64,000 bases of DNA from Actinocatenispora sp963815125 (lineage in GTDB: Bacteria; Actinomycetota; Actinomycetes; Mycobacteriales; Micromonosporaceae). The stretch spans positions 310,001 through 374,000 of the forward strand of contig CAWFFM010000001.1 of NCBI GenBank assembly GCA_963815125.1, given 5' to 3'. Position 1 is the stretch's first letter, and each line of letters starts with the position of its first letter. The position numbers and the translations under genes are program-made. Below the pieces are notes generated by a model. The model made no database searches. It saw only the letters and a list, made by a program, of their open reading frames with translations, and was not told where the DNA came from. Below, piece after piece: positions 34,022 through 44,015 of the stretch.

Positions 34022-34986
34022 CGCTTCCTCCCCGAGACGCCCCGGCCGACCAGGTCGGCGCCGAGGACCTTGACGAACACGAACGCGATGACCGCGATGT
34101 AGACGAACAGCACCGTCGAGTACGCGGCGGCGGTGCCGTAGCGCAGATTGGACAGTTCGTACTGGGCGAGCATCGACAACGTCTCCACCGAGTGCTTGTG
34201 CGCACCGATCAGGACGTACGGCAGGTCGAACATGCGCAGCGCGTCCAGCATCCGGAACAGCACCGCGACCACGATCGCCGGCCGGGCCAGCGGAAGGGTG
34301 ATCCGCCAGAAGGTACGCCAGGCGCCGGAGCCGTCCACCTTGGCCGCCTCGTACACCTCGCCGGGGATCATCTGCAGTCCGGCCAGGGCGAGCAGACCGA
34401 TGAACGGTGCGGTCTTCCAGGTGTCCGCGACCAGTACCGCGATCCAGGCATGGAAGCCCTCGGTGGTCCACAGCACGTGGGAGTGCAGCAGGTTGTTGGC
34501 GATCCCGTCGGTCTGGAAGATCCACTTCCAGAGCAGACCCGAGATGGCGGTGGGGATCGCCCACGGGACCAGCACGCTGGCCCGGACGAGACCGCGACCG
34601 CGGAACGCCTTGTGCATGATCAGCGCCATCATGATGCCGATGACGGTCTCCACCGCGACACCGGCGAGGGTGAAGGTACTGGTGTTCCAGAACGCGTTCC
34701 AGAACGTGCCCGCCGAGTCACCGTTGAACATGCCGGTGAAGTTGTCCAGGCCGAAATGCGAGGTGTTCTCGACCATTCCGGTCTGCGGGTTGACGCCGTT
34801 GTGCGTGACGACGAACGACAGCCGCACCGCGGAGACGATCGGGTACCCGATGACCAGCGCGAGCACCAGCACGGTCGGGGAGAGCAGTAAGGCGGCGAAC
34901 CGGCCGACACCGCTGGTGCGGCGCTGGGCTCGTGCGGGTCGGCCGGCCGTGGCCGGCGGACTGGGCGTTTGGACCGCTGTGGTCAT
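34018..34986 (-). CDS. Carbohydrate ABC transporter permease (MalF type)
   Basis: 322 residues; ATG 34,986 has GGAAGG about 8 bp upstream. Six transmembrane helices. The EAA motif is YEAAKVDGSGAWRTFWRI. It forms the heterodimeric channel with the MalG-type protein. The substrate is unproven. The trehalose genes next door make trehalose or another alpha-glucoside a reasonable guess. Confidence 0.93.
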   Translation of the reverse strand: MTTAVQTPSPPATAGRPARAQRRTSGVGRFAALLLSPTVLVLALVIGYPIVSAVRLSFVVTHNGVNPQTGMVENTSHFGLDNFTGMFNGDSAGTFWNAFWNTSTFTLAGVAVETVIGIMMALIMHKAFRGRGLVRASVLVPWAIPTAISGLLWKWIFQTDGIANNLLHSHVLWTTEGFHAWIAVLVADTWKTAPFIGLLALAGLQMIPGEVYEAAKVDGSGAWRTFWRITLPLARPAIVVAVLFRMLDALRMFDLPYVLIGAHKHSVETLSMLAQYELSNLRYGTAAAYSTVLFVYIAVIAFVFVKVLGADLVGRGVSGRKR

Positions 34987-35093
34987 GTTGCGGCCTTCCG
35001 GGTGGGCAGCGTACGGGTGCTGATGGACCAAAGGGTGCGGTCCCTGTGTCGGGCCGGCAGGGAACCGGGCCGGCACAGGGACCGTGAGTGGAG

Positions 35094-36410
35094 CTACTTG
35101 TCCTTCGTGATCTTGTCCAGGCTCGCCTGCAGGTCCTTGAGGGCCTGCGCACTGGGCTTGCTACCGCTGATTGCGGCGTACGCCTGCTCCTCGATGGAGG
35201 CGGTGGCGTCGCCGTACTTCACGATCGCCGGGCGGGGCTCCGCGGCCTCGATCGACTTCTTCAGCGTCGCCAGGTACGGGAACTGCTTCTGCAGCGCCGG
35301 GTCGTCGTAGAGCTCGCCGTAGACCGGAGCCTGCGAGTTCTTGGTCAGCCAGACCCGCTCGTTCTTCTCGCTGGTGAACCACTTGATGAAGTTCAGCGCG
35401 GTCTTCTTGTTCTTGGCGAACTTGCTGATCGCCAGGTTGTGGCCACCGAGGCTCGACTTGCCCGGTCCGTTGAGACCCGGCAGCGGCGACACCTCGTACT
35501 TGCCGGCGACCTTGTTCCCGGCTTCCTTCTTGTTCGCCATCAGCGCGTAGATGTAGGGCCAGTTACGCAGGAAGAGGACCTTGCCACTCTCGAAGCCGTG
35601 CCGGCTCTCCTCTTCCTTCCAGGTCAGCGCATCCTTCGGGATGGTCCCGTCCTTGATGCCGTTGACCAGGAAGTCCAGGCCCTTCTTGGCGGCCGGGGTG
35701 TCCACCGTCGGCTTGCCGTTGGCGCTGGTCACCTGACCACCGGCGGAGTTGACCGCCTCGGAGAAGTTGACCGTCAGACCCTCGTACTTGTCGAACTGTC
35801 CGCCGTAGCAGGCCATGCCCTTGCCCTCGGGCAGCTTCTTGACCTTGGCGCAGTCCGCGGTCATCTCGGCCCAGGTGGTCGGCGGCTTGGCGATGCCGGC
35901 CTTCTTGAGCAGGTCGGTGCGGGAGAAGAGCATGCCGCCGTCGGAGGCGTACGGCGCGGCGTACAGCTTGTTGAAGTACTGCGCGGTCTTGATCACCGGC
36001 GGCAGGTACTTGTCCATCGGGAACTGGTTGGCCGGCAGCGGCTCGACCCAGCCGTTGGCGGCGAACTCGGAGGTCCAGACCACGTCCAGGTTGAGGATCG
36101 TGTACGCGTCAGACTTGGTCTGCGCGTTCTGGATCATCTGCTGACGCTGCTGGTCAGCGTCCTCCGGCAGCTCGGTCAGCGTCACCTTCTCCTTCGGGTG
36201 CGCCTTGTTCCACTCGTCCAGGATCGCGTTCAGCGTCCCGGTGGTGTCCTTGCCAGAGGCCAACGTGATCGGGCCGGTACCGGTGAGCTGACCGGCCTTC
36301 GCGCTGGACGACGAGTCGTCCGAGCCGCCGCAGGCGGCCAGGCCGCCGGCGAGGGCGAGTACGCCGAGCGCGGCCACTGCGCGTTGCGCAGCCGAACGCC
36401 TTATGCGCAT
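35094..36410 (-). CDS. Extracellular sugar-binding lipoprotein of an ABC transporter
   Basis: 438 residues. The lipoprotein signal is RRSAAQRAVAALGVLALAGG followed by a LAAC lipobox (Cys 27), then a Ser-rich linker and a family 1 solute-binding protein fold (NAILDEWNKAHPKEKVTL, YAAPYASDGGMLFSRTDLL, LGGHNLAISKFAKNK). It resembles LpqY/ThuE-type trehalose/maltose binders but ligand specificity cannot be read. First gene of the importer operon; its upstream region has inverted repeats that could bind a LacI-type repressor. Confidence 0.92.
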   Translation of the reverse strand: MRIRRSAAQRAVAALGVLALAGGLAACGGSDDSSSSAKAGQLTGTGPITLASGKDTTGTLNAILDEWNKAHPKEKVTLTELPEDADQQRQQMIQNAQTKSDAYTILNLDVVWTSEFAANGWVEPLPANQFPMDKYLPPVIKTAQYFNKLYAAPYASDGGMLFSRTDLLKKAGIAKPPTTWAEMTADCAKVKKLPEGKGMACYGGQFDKYEGLTVNFSEAVNSAGGQVTSANGKPTVDTPAAKKGLDFLVNGIKDGTIPKDALTWKEEESRHGFESGKVLFLRNWPYIYALMANKKEAGNKVAGKYEVSPLPGLNGPGKSSLGGHNLAISKFAKNKKTALNFIKWFTSEKNERVWLTKNSQAPVYGELYDDPALQKQFPYLATLKKSIEAAEPRPAIVKYGDATASIEEQAYAAISGSKPSAQALKDLQASLDKITKDK

Positions 36411-36773
36411 CCTTGGGTGCTCCTTCTCTGAGAACGTGTACCAGGTCCGAGCGGTTCAAGGGACCGGCGTCACACACGTTCGGGATCCCCACATCCCATC
36501 GCCCTGGAAACCTGCCGGCAACCGTCGTTACCTTCGCGTCATCTTCGTCACCGGGAGTTTGCGCCACTGAGGCCAGTAACCTGTGTTTTGTCAGGTTGCT
36601 CGGCGAGTCGCGGTGAGTCGCGGCTCACTTTCCGTCACCGTGACCCGCGTCCGGGGAACAACGCCCGGCCTGAGACGATTACGGGTCGTGGGGTGGGTCG
36701 TGATCTGATCGCCGGGCCGTGACGCCACTCCGAGCGCCAGTTGCCCTTCAGTTGTCCGGAGGTATCGCCCACC
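36411..36773. promoter_or_regulatory. Divergent control region between the sugar importer and ettA
   Basis: About 360 bp without a gene. GAACGTGT (36,432-36,439) and its complement ACACGTTC (36,474-36,481) flank a 34-bp spacer just upstream of the binding-protein start. AACCTG-N8-CAGGTT lies at 36,578-36,597. Both are candidate operators. GGAGG at about 36,758-36,762 serves ettA. Confidence 0.4.
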
Positions 36774-38467
<1,694 letters not shown>

Positions 38468-38468
<1 letters not shown>

Positions 38469-38881
38469 TGGTGGCCCGGGCACAGCATCAGGTCCAGGTC
38501 CGCTGGGCCGATGCCGACTCGATGCGGCATCTGAACCACGCCAGATACCTCTCGCTGTTCGAGGACGGCCGGATGGCCCTGCTGGCGCAGTCGCCGACCC
38601 GGCTGACCGGTGGGCCGGAGGACCGCGGCTGCATCGCGGCCCGGGTCGCGGTGGACTACCTGGCCCAGGTCGTCTACCGGCCCGGCCTGTCGCTGGGGGT
38701 GTCGACCTGGGTGTCCCGGGTCGGCAACACCTCCTGGACCCTGCTCGCCGAGCTGTCCGACGGCGATCAGGTGATGGCGCGCTGCGAGTGCGTACTGGTC
38801 GCCTACTCCTACCCGGATGCCAAACCCCGGTCACTGGACCCCGACGAGCGGCAGTTCTGGTCGTCATACCTGGAGGCATGA
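38468..38881 (+). CDS. Hotdog-fold acyl-CoA thioesterase (first of two)
   Basis: 137 residues. 4HBT/FcbC-type thioesterase with VRWADADSMRHLNHARYLSL, where the Asp and the HxNN-like stretch form the active site. An IAARVAVDYLAQVVYRPG strand follows. The start overlaps the ettA stop and the stop overlaps the next start. Substrate is unknown, presumably a small acyl-CoA. Confidence 0.88.
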
Positions 38882-39370
38882 GTGGCCCGCTACCGGTTCG
38901 ACTGTCCGCTGCGCTGGTCGGACATGGACGTGTTCAAACACGTCAACAACGCCCGCTTCATGACCCTGTACGAGGAGGCCCGGGCGTCGCTGATGTTCCT
39001 GCAGGCCCGCCGGCTGGGGCTGCACTCGCTGGAGTCCGGCACGGTCATCTCCCGGCACGAGGTGGACTACCTTCGCCCGGTCAACTACGGCGACGAGGTC
39101 CGCATCGACCTGTGGATCGCCCGGATGCGCAACGCGTCGTTCGAGGTCGCCTACGAACTGTTCGGCAACGATCAGCTGGCCAGCCGGGCGCATTCGGTAC
39201 TGGTTCCGTACAACCTCGCGGCGGGACGGCCCCGCCGGCTCACCGTCGCCGAACGTGAGTTCCTGTCCGCGTGGCAGGACGAACCGGCCGGGCAGGATGA
39301 ACCGTCGGTCGGCGGGTCGGGCGAGCCCGGGGCGGTGGGGTCGGCCGTACCTGGAGCGCACTCACGGTGA
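38882..39370 (+). CDS. Hotdog-fold acyl-CoA thioesterase (second of two)
   Basis: 162 residues from GTG 38,882. 4HBT fold with LRWSDMDVFKHVNNARFMTL, the canonical Asp and HVNN motif, then ISRHEVDYLRPVNYGDEV. It is more canonical than its upstream neighbour. Residues from 137 on are a disordered Gly/Glu/Pro-rich tail. The tandem arrangement suggests a heteromeric hotdog enzyme or an old duplication. Confidence 0.9.
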   Translation: MARYRFDCPLRWSDMDVFKHVNNARFMTLYEEARASLMFLQARRLGLHSLESGTVISRHEVDYLRPVNYGDEVRIDLWIARMRNASFEVAYELFGNDQLASRAHSVLVPYNLAAGRPRRLTVAEREFLSAWQDEPAGQDEPSVGGSGEPGAVGSAVPGAHSR

Positions 39371-39993
39371 GCGGCCGGGTGGTGGCCGCCGCGTCGGTGC
39401 CGGACGTGGGCGCCTTCCTCACCCGGTTGTGCCGACTGGACCCGGCGAGCCTGGTCCGGTTGCGGCCGGTACCGGGGGGTCCGGACCGGTTCGAGCTGTG
39501 GGCCCGGTTGCCGTTCGGTGTGCTGGTCACCCGTTCGGCGCTCGGCGGGGTGCCGAGGGACGTGACCGTACGGGCCGCCGAACTGCTGTCCGGGTTGCCG
39601 GCCGGTGCTCTGCCCACCGCCCGGGACGACCAGTGGCGTGGTGCGCTGCCGCCGGCGCCCGGCCCGGTGGTCGAGGAGGTGCCGGTGGAGGCGCTGGAGC
39701 GGATCGCGGCGGCTGCGGCCGGTACGCTGCGCGCCGGCCAGGGCCGTGGGGTCGGCGAACGGAGGATCCGCGACGCGATCCTCGATCATGTGGCGATCAC
39801 GCTGACCGGTGTCGGTGGGACGGACGTCGCGGTCCCGACGCGGGTGGTGACCGCAGCGGTGCGGATGGGTTTTCTCGGTGCCGACCCGGTCCGGTTCAGT
39901 ACCGTGGGCCCCTGGCTGGCCGTGCACGCCACCTTCGGCACTGTCTGGTATCGGACGTCACCTGGACTCACGTTGGAACGTGCGGGTTCGTAG
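39367..39993 (+). CDS. Conserved actinobacterial hypothetical protein
   Basis: 208 residues, overlapping the second thioesterase by 4 bp (GTGA). Soluble, rich in Val, Ala and Arg, with segments VGAFLTRLCRLDPASLVRLR and WARLPFGVLVTRSALGG that look well structured. Proteins like this accompany ettA-thioesterase gene sets in related actinobacteria, but no function is known. Coding is supported by length, coupling and codon bias. Confidence 0.72.
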   Translation: MSGRVVAAASVPDVGAFLTRLCRLDPASLVRLRPVPGGPDRFELWARLPFGVLVTRSALGGVPRDVTVRAAELLSGLPAGALPTARDDQWRGALPPAPGPVVEEVPVEALERIAAAAAGTLRAGQGRGVGERRIRDAILDHVAITLTGVGGTDVAVPTRVVTAAVRMGFLGADPVRFSTVGPWLAVHATFGTVWYRTSPGLTLERAGS

Positions 39994-40246
39994 CCCGAGC
40001 GTCGCAATGACCGCAATGAGCGCGGTCAAAGTCACAGTGCGTTACTCGTGATGTGGCCAACAGCACCGGCGCCATCCGGCAGTATCGCCGGTACCGTCGG
40101 CCCGGAGCCCCCCACACCGGCGAGCACCGGTCGGCTCGAAACGTGAAGACGCCCGGTCACGCCCGCGTACCCGCGTTGCTCTGACGGCATCGCATCCGGT
40201 CCCCGCGCTCTGACCGGTCCCCCGAGACAGAGCAGAGGTCAACGCG

Positions 40247-40834
40247 ATGCCCTGGTGGCGCAAGAGCGATGCGGACCACAACGGCCGGCGCAGCAGCGCC
40301 GACGACATCCCGAACAACTTCGGCGAGCCCGACTCGACCAGCGTCAACACCCGCGTCGCTGCCGGTCGGACCGGTCTGCACGATCTGATGCCGCTGTTGA
40401 AGTCGTTGGAAGGCCCGCGGCCGGTGGACAGCACCCGGCTGGCGGACGCACTGCGCCGTATCGATGTGCACTTCCTGACCGACTCCAGCTCCGGCAACCT
40501 GGTGGCGATGTGGGAGCGGCACGCGGTGATGTTCGCTCTGGAGGGCCCGGACCAGGACATCCTGATGGTCCGTGCCCGCGCCCACGGCATGGTCCCCGCC
40601 GGTTGGGCGGACCGTGCGTACCCGGCGGTGAACGCCTGGAACCACGACCGTCGGTTCCTGAAGGCGTATGTCGGTGGACCGACGGACAGTGGACGGCTTC
40701 CGCTGTACGCCGAGATGCAGGTCCCGATGATCCCCGGGGTGCACGACCAGTTGTTGGACGAACTCCTGGGCTGCGCGGTCGACGTGGCGGAGGCCTGGGT
40801 GGAGTGGCTGCACACCGACGGTGCGGTGCTGTAG
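40247..40834 (+). CDS. YbjN-domain protein
   Basis: 195 residues. The central region (IDVHFLTDSSSGNLVAMWE, then HAVMFALEGPDQDILMVRAR and AVNAWNHDRRFLKAYVG) matches YbjN-type domains, which resemble type III secretion chaperone folds and are linked to stress or motility regulation in proteobacteria. The N-terminal 40 residues are polar and probably flexible. Role unknown here. Upstream 39,994-40,246 contains no gene. Confidence 0.78.
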   Translation: MPWWRKSDADHNGRRSSADDIPNNFGEPDSTSVNTRVAAGRTGLHDLMPLLKSLEGPRPVDSTRLADALRRIDVHFLTDSSSGNLVAMWERHAVMFALEGPDQDILMVRARAHGMVPAGWADRAYPAVNAWNHDRRFLKAYVGGPTDSGRLPLYAEMQVPMIPGVHDQLLDELLGCAVDVAEAWVEWLHTDGAVL

Positions 40835-40900
40835 CGCTAGACCGGCGGGCAATGCGGGCAACCAGGCCCGGGATCGTTGTGTGTCATGCCATGGTGGGTC

Positions 40901-41110
40901 ATGGCGAATCACACATACCGGATGACCGAGATCGTCGGCACGTCGACCGAGTCGATGGACGATGCGATCCGTAGCGGCATCAGCCGGGCCGGCAGCACGT
41001 TGCGCAACCTCGACTGGTTCGAGGTGACCGAGGTCCGCGGCCAACTGGTCGATGGGGCGGTCGCGCACTACCAGGTCGGACTCAAGGTCGGCTTCCGTAT
41101 CGAGGGCTGA
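40901..41110 (+). CDS. Dodecin
   Basis: 69 residues from ATG 40,901: MANHTYRMTEIVGTSTESMD, then AIRSGISRAGSTLRNLDWFEVTEVRG and VGLKVGFRIEG. This is the complete beta-alpha-beta-beta dodecin fold, with the Trp that stacks on flavin. Dodecins form hollow dodecamers that store flavin or CoA. Confidence 0.92.
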   Translation: MANHTYRMTEIVGTSTESMDDAIRSGISRAGSTLRNLDWFEVTEVRGQLVDGAVAHYQVGLKVGFRIEG

Positions 41111-41236
41111 CCCCGTGGGGGCCGGAGCACCCGGGACGGTGCGGGGGCCGCCTTCTTCCTGCCGGGTCTGACCCGGCGCGTCCGGGTCGCCCTGCTTCCC
41201 GGACGGATCCCGGGCGCGCTGCACGCCAGGCAAGTA

Positions 41237-41263
41237 CGGCGGACCCGTCCATCGGGTCCGCCG
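41237..41263. terminator. Hairpin terminator between convergent genes
   Basis: Perfect 11-bp arms CGGCGGACCCG / CGGGTCCGCCG (41,237-41,247 and 41,253-41,263) with loop TCCAT, between the dodecin gene and the minus-strand beta-propeller gene. Confidence 0.75.
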
Positions 41264-41283
41264 CACTCATCGAGCAAATATGG

Positions 41284-42558
41284 TCAGGACAGTGGGAACG
41301 CGCCCACTCGGGCGTGGTACTCGTGCCCCAACTGGTCGGTGTCGCTGCCCACCAGCACGCCGCCCGGGTAGCCGCGGCCGGCCGGATATGCCAGCAGCGA
41401 CTGCGCGCCGACTCCACGCGCCCGGGTCGGGTTCCATGCCAGGGCACGGCCACTGCTCGGGTCGATGGCGCTGATGCCGGGCCGGTACGCCGCGCCCGGA
41501 CCGGCGTTCTTGAACCCGAACGGGTTGTCCAGCCAGCGCTGGTGGCCACCTACGTACACCGCGGACCCGGTCACCAGTACCGAGAACAACGAGTTGCCGC
41601 CGGTCCGGTTGACCCACACCGGCCGGTGCAGGCCGGTACCGGCCACGTTGAGCCGGACAGCCGCGTCGCAGATCATCGTCGGTCCCGAGCTGTGCCCGGT
41701 GGTGACGACCACCAGGTAGGACGCGTCCGGCGAGAAGTCCAGGTCACGCAGGTAGGTGTTGTAGCCATCGTGGCAGTCCTGGTCGAACACGTCGGTCGAC
41801 CAGTTACGCGCCTGTCCGGTGCTGGTGGACACCAGCGCCAGTTGGTCCCGGGAAGCCCCGCCGACCTGGGTGAAGGTACCGGCGACGGCGATCATCTGGC
41901 CGTCGTTGGACGCGGCGAGCTTCACCACCCGCAGCCGCCCGGACCGTTGCCGGGCGATCCCGGCGTTGAAGTTGCGGTCCAGTGCGCCGCTGGTTCCGGA
42001 GATCCGGGCCAGTGCCGGCCGGGCGGTGCCACCGATCCCGCTGAAGCTGCCACCCAGGTACACCGAGTTGCCCACCGCCGCCATGGTCACCACGTCGCCG
42101 CTGTCCACACCGGGTGAGCTGAACCCGGCGACGGGACGGCCGGTGGACGTCGACAGTTTCGCCACGCCCCGGTGCGGTGCACCGTCGACACGGCCGAAGT
42201 CGCCACCCACGTACACGCTGCCGCCGGGTCCGGCGGCCAGGGTCCGGACGGTGCCGTCCACCGAGGGTCGGAAACTGCTGGAGATCGTGCCGGTGCCCAG
42301 TTGGAAGGCGAACAGGTTGCTGCGGCCGACGGTGGTGTGTCCGTCCGCGCTGGCGACGCGGTCGAAGTTCCCACCGACGACGATCTCGTCGCCCACCCGG
42401 GTCATGGCGTAGACGGTGCCGTTCAGTACGTTCGGTGTCCAGGCGACGGGGTGCTCGGACGCCACACTGGACTGGGCGGGACCGGCCAGCGCCGGTACCG
42501 AGGCCGCGCCTACTGCAACCGCGGCGGACAGCAGAATGGTGACACTCCGGCGAATCAA
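41284..42558 (-). CDS. Secreted beta-propeller protein (delta-60/DUF5122-type repeats)
   Basis: 424 residues. A signal peptide (MIRRSVTILLSAAVAVGAAS...ALAG) predicts export. The mature part is a series of about 50-60-residue blade repeats of the type V-Y-V/L-G-G-x-F/D-x-x-V-x-G (IVVGGNFDRV, VYVGGDFGRVDGAPHRG, VYLGGSFSGIGGTARP, IAVAGTFTQVGGASRD, VYVGGHQRWLDN), matching delta-60 repeats. Two Cys near the centre (DCHDGYN, MICDAA) may be paired. Probably an extracellular binding or surface protein; ligand unknown. Confidence 0.85.
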   Translation of the reverse strand: MIRRSVTILLSAAVAVGAASVPALAGPAQSSVASEHPVAWTPNVLNGTVYAMTRVGDEIVVGGNFDRVASADGHTTVGRSNLFAFQLGTGTISSSFRPSVDGTVRTLAAGPGGSVYVGGDFGRVDGAPHRGVAKLSTSTGRPVAGFSSPGVDSGDVVTMAAVGNSVYLGGSFSGIGGTARPALARISGTSGALDRNFNAGIARQRSGRLRVVKLAASNDGQMIAVAGTFTQVGGASRDQLALVSTSTGQARNWSTDVFDQDCHDGYNTYLRDLDFSPDASYLVVVTTGHSSGPTMICDAAVRLNVAGTGLHRPVWVNRTGGNSLFSVLVTGSAVYVGGHQRWLDNPFGFKNAGPGAAYRPGISAIDPSSGRALAWNPTRARGVGAQSLLAYPAGRGYPGGVLVGSDTDQLGHEYHARVGAFPLS

Positions 42559-42650
42559 GTGGACTCCCTTGGGTAGCGAGAAGACTACGCGCCGTCAACA
42601 ACGATACGGGAGCGCCAAGGGATGCGTCCGATTCCGGGAAAGGCCGCGCC

Positions 42651-43208
42651 TCAGCCGGCGCGGCGGCTCCGCAGATCACCCGCCAGGGTCACCAGATCGG
42701 GCAGAAATGGCTCGTCGCGGAGCAGCCGGCGCGCCGTGGCCAGATCCACCGCACGAACCTCGGTCACCTGCTCACCGTCCGCTGGATTCGTCGGCTCGGC
42801 ATCGACCACCACATCGGCCGAGCACCACAGCCACGCCTTGCGGGGATGGGGCTGGTGCGCGCGGTACGGGGCCGGCCGGTCGGTCACGCAGTCGTGCGCA
42901 CCAAGGTGGTACAACGGCCCGACCAGCCGGGCGCCGGCCTCCTCCCGCAGCTCCCGCGACACGCACTCGTCGATGCTCTCGCCCGGCTCACGGGTACCAC
43001 CGGGCAGGAACCAGTGCTCGGGTCGGTCCCGGCACACCACCACCCGCTCGCCCACGAAACCGACCAGATGGATGTTGGTGACCAGCTCGTCGGGTGGCAC
43101 AGCGGTGGAGAACTGGACGTCGAAGCCGCCCCATTCCCACCGACCCGGCGCGAACAGCGCCGGGTAGCGGGTCTCGTCGGCTCCGGTGTCGTCCGGTGCC
43201 GCGGTCAT
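42651..43208 (-). CDS. NUDIX hydrolase
   Basis: 185 residues. The NUDIX box G-x5-E-x7-R-E-x2-E-E-x-G is present (GGTREPGESIDECVSRELRE with EAGA following). The N-terminal segment with PGRWEWGGFDVQF and a HLVGFVGERVVVC strand flank it. Cytoplasmic Mg-dependent diphosphate hydrolase; substrate unknown. Its start overlaps the FHA gene stop by 4 bp, so it is the last gene of the minus-strand signalling operon or is co-transcribed with it. Confidence 0.9.
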   Translation of the reverse strand: MTAAPDDTGADETRYPALFAPGRWEWGGFDVQFSTAVPPDELVTNIHLVGFVGERVVVCRDRPEHWFLPGGTREPGESIDECVSRELREEAGARLVGPLYHLGAHDCVTDRPAPYRAHQPHPRKAWLWCSADVVVDAEPTNPADGEQVTEVRAVDLATARRLLRDEPFLPDLVTLAGDLRSRRAG

Positions 43209-44002
43209 CGCGCCGCGCTGACCGTCAGCGTCGTCCAGGCACCGACGTGGATCCGGTCGCCGTCGCCCAGCGGTACCGGCGTGTTCGGCGCCAGCGGATC
43301 GGTGCTCCCGTTGAGGTACGTGCCGTTGGACGAATCGAGATCGACCACCGCCCAGGCGCCGTCCTGGCCCGGTATCAGCAGGGCATGGGAGTGCGAGACA
43401 CCCGGATCCTCGGGCGGCCCGGTGAGGTCGATCTGCGGTTCGATGCCGCGGGTCCGGCTGCGCCGGCCGATCAGCAGTTCGGTGCCGGCCAACTGGAACT
43501 GCCGCTGCGGGCAGAACTGCGGGAAACTCATGGCGTCCGCGTCGGGCCCGCCCATCGCCTGCACCCGCTCGTGGTACTCCGCGTCACTGGCGATGGAGAC
43601 CACCCACCGGGGGCCGTGCTCGTGCGTGGCTGCCACATCCGCCGATCCGACGCCCGCCGATCCGACGTCCCCCGATCCGGCGCTCTCGGCGAGGGTCGGC
43701 CCGGAGCCGTCACCGGCGACCGGGCTGTCGTCTCCGGGCGCGGTCGCGTGGGGCGTACCCGTGCCGGCCGGCTGACCGCCCAGATCGGCGGCGACGAAGT
43801 CGTAGCCGTCCGCCTCGCAGAACCGGCCGGTGCGGGCGGCGCCGCACTGTGGGCAGGCCTGTACGACCTCGTCGGTGCCGGCCGGTGCATGGGAGGCCGG
43901 CGCGTCGGTGGCCGACGCCGCGGGTGCGCCGCCGATCTGCGCGCCGCACTGGTCGCAGTAGTCGGCCGTACCGGAATCGTGGCCCTCGGGACAGGTGGGC
44001 AT
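43205..44002 (-). CDS. FHA-domain protein with N-terminal zinc ribbons
   Basis: 265 residues from ATG 44,002. Residues 1-70 hold two CxxC-type ribbons (CPEGHDSGTADYCDQCG and CPQCGAARTGRFCEADG). A Pro/Gly/Ser-rich linker follows, then a C-terminal FHA domain: LLIGRRSRTRGIEPQIDL, VSHSHALLI, DLDSSNGTYLNGS. The R, S-x-x-H and N residues that bind phosphothreonine are present. It likely reads phosphorylation by the PknG-type kinase of the same operon, in the manner of GarA in mycobacteria; that link is inference. Confidence 0.9.
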   Translation of the reverse strand: MPTCPEGHDSGTADYCDQCGAQIGGAPAASATDAPASHAPAGTDEVVQACPQCGAARTGRFCEADGYDFVAADLGGQPAGTGTPHATAPGDDSPVAGDGSGPTLAESAGSGDVGSAGVGSADVAATHEHGPRWVVSIASDAEYHERVQAMGGPDADAMSFPQFCPQRQFQLAGTELLIGRRSRTRGIEPQIDLTGPPEDPGVSHSHALLIPGQDGAWAVVDLDSSNGTYLNGSTDPLAPNTPVPLGDGDRIHVGAWTTLTVSAAR

Positions 44003-44015
44003 CGTCAACCCGCTC

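Noticed and set aside
35088..36431. 447-codon plus-strand open frame
   Set aside because: Antisense to the sugar-binding lipoprotein; valine/leucine/arginine-rich with no family.
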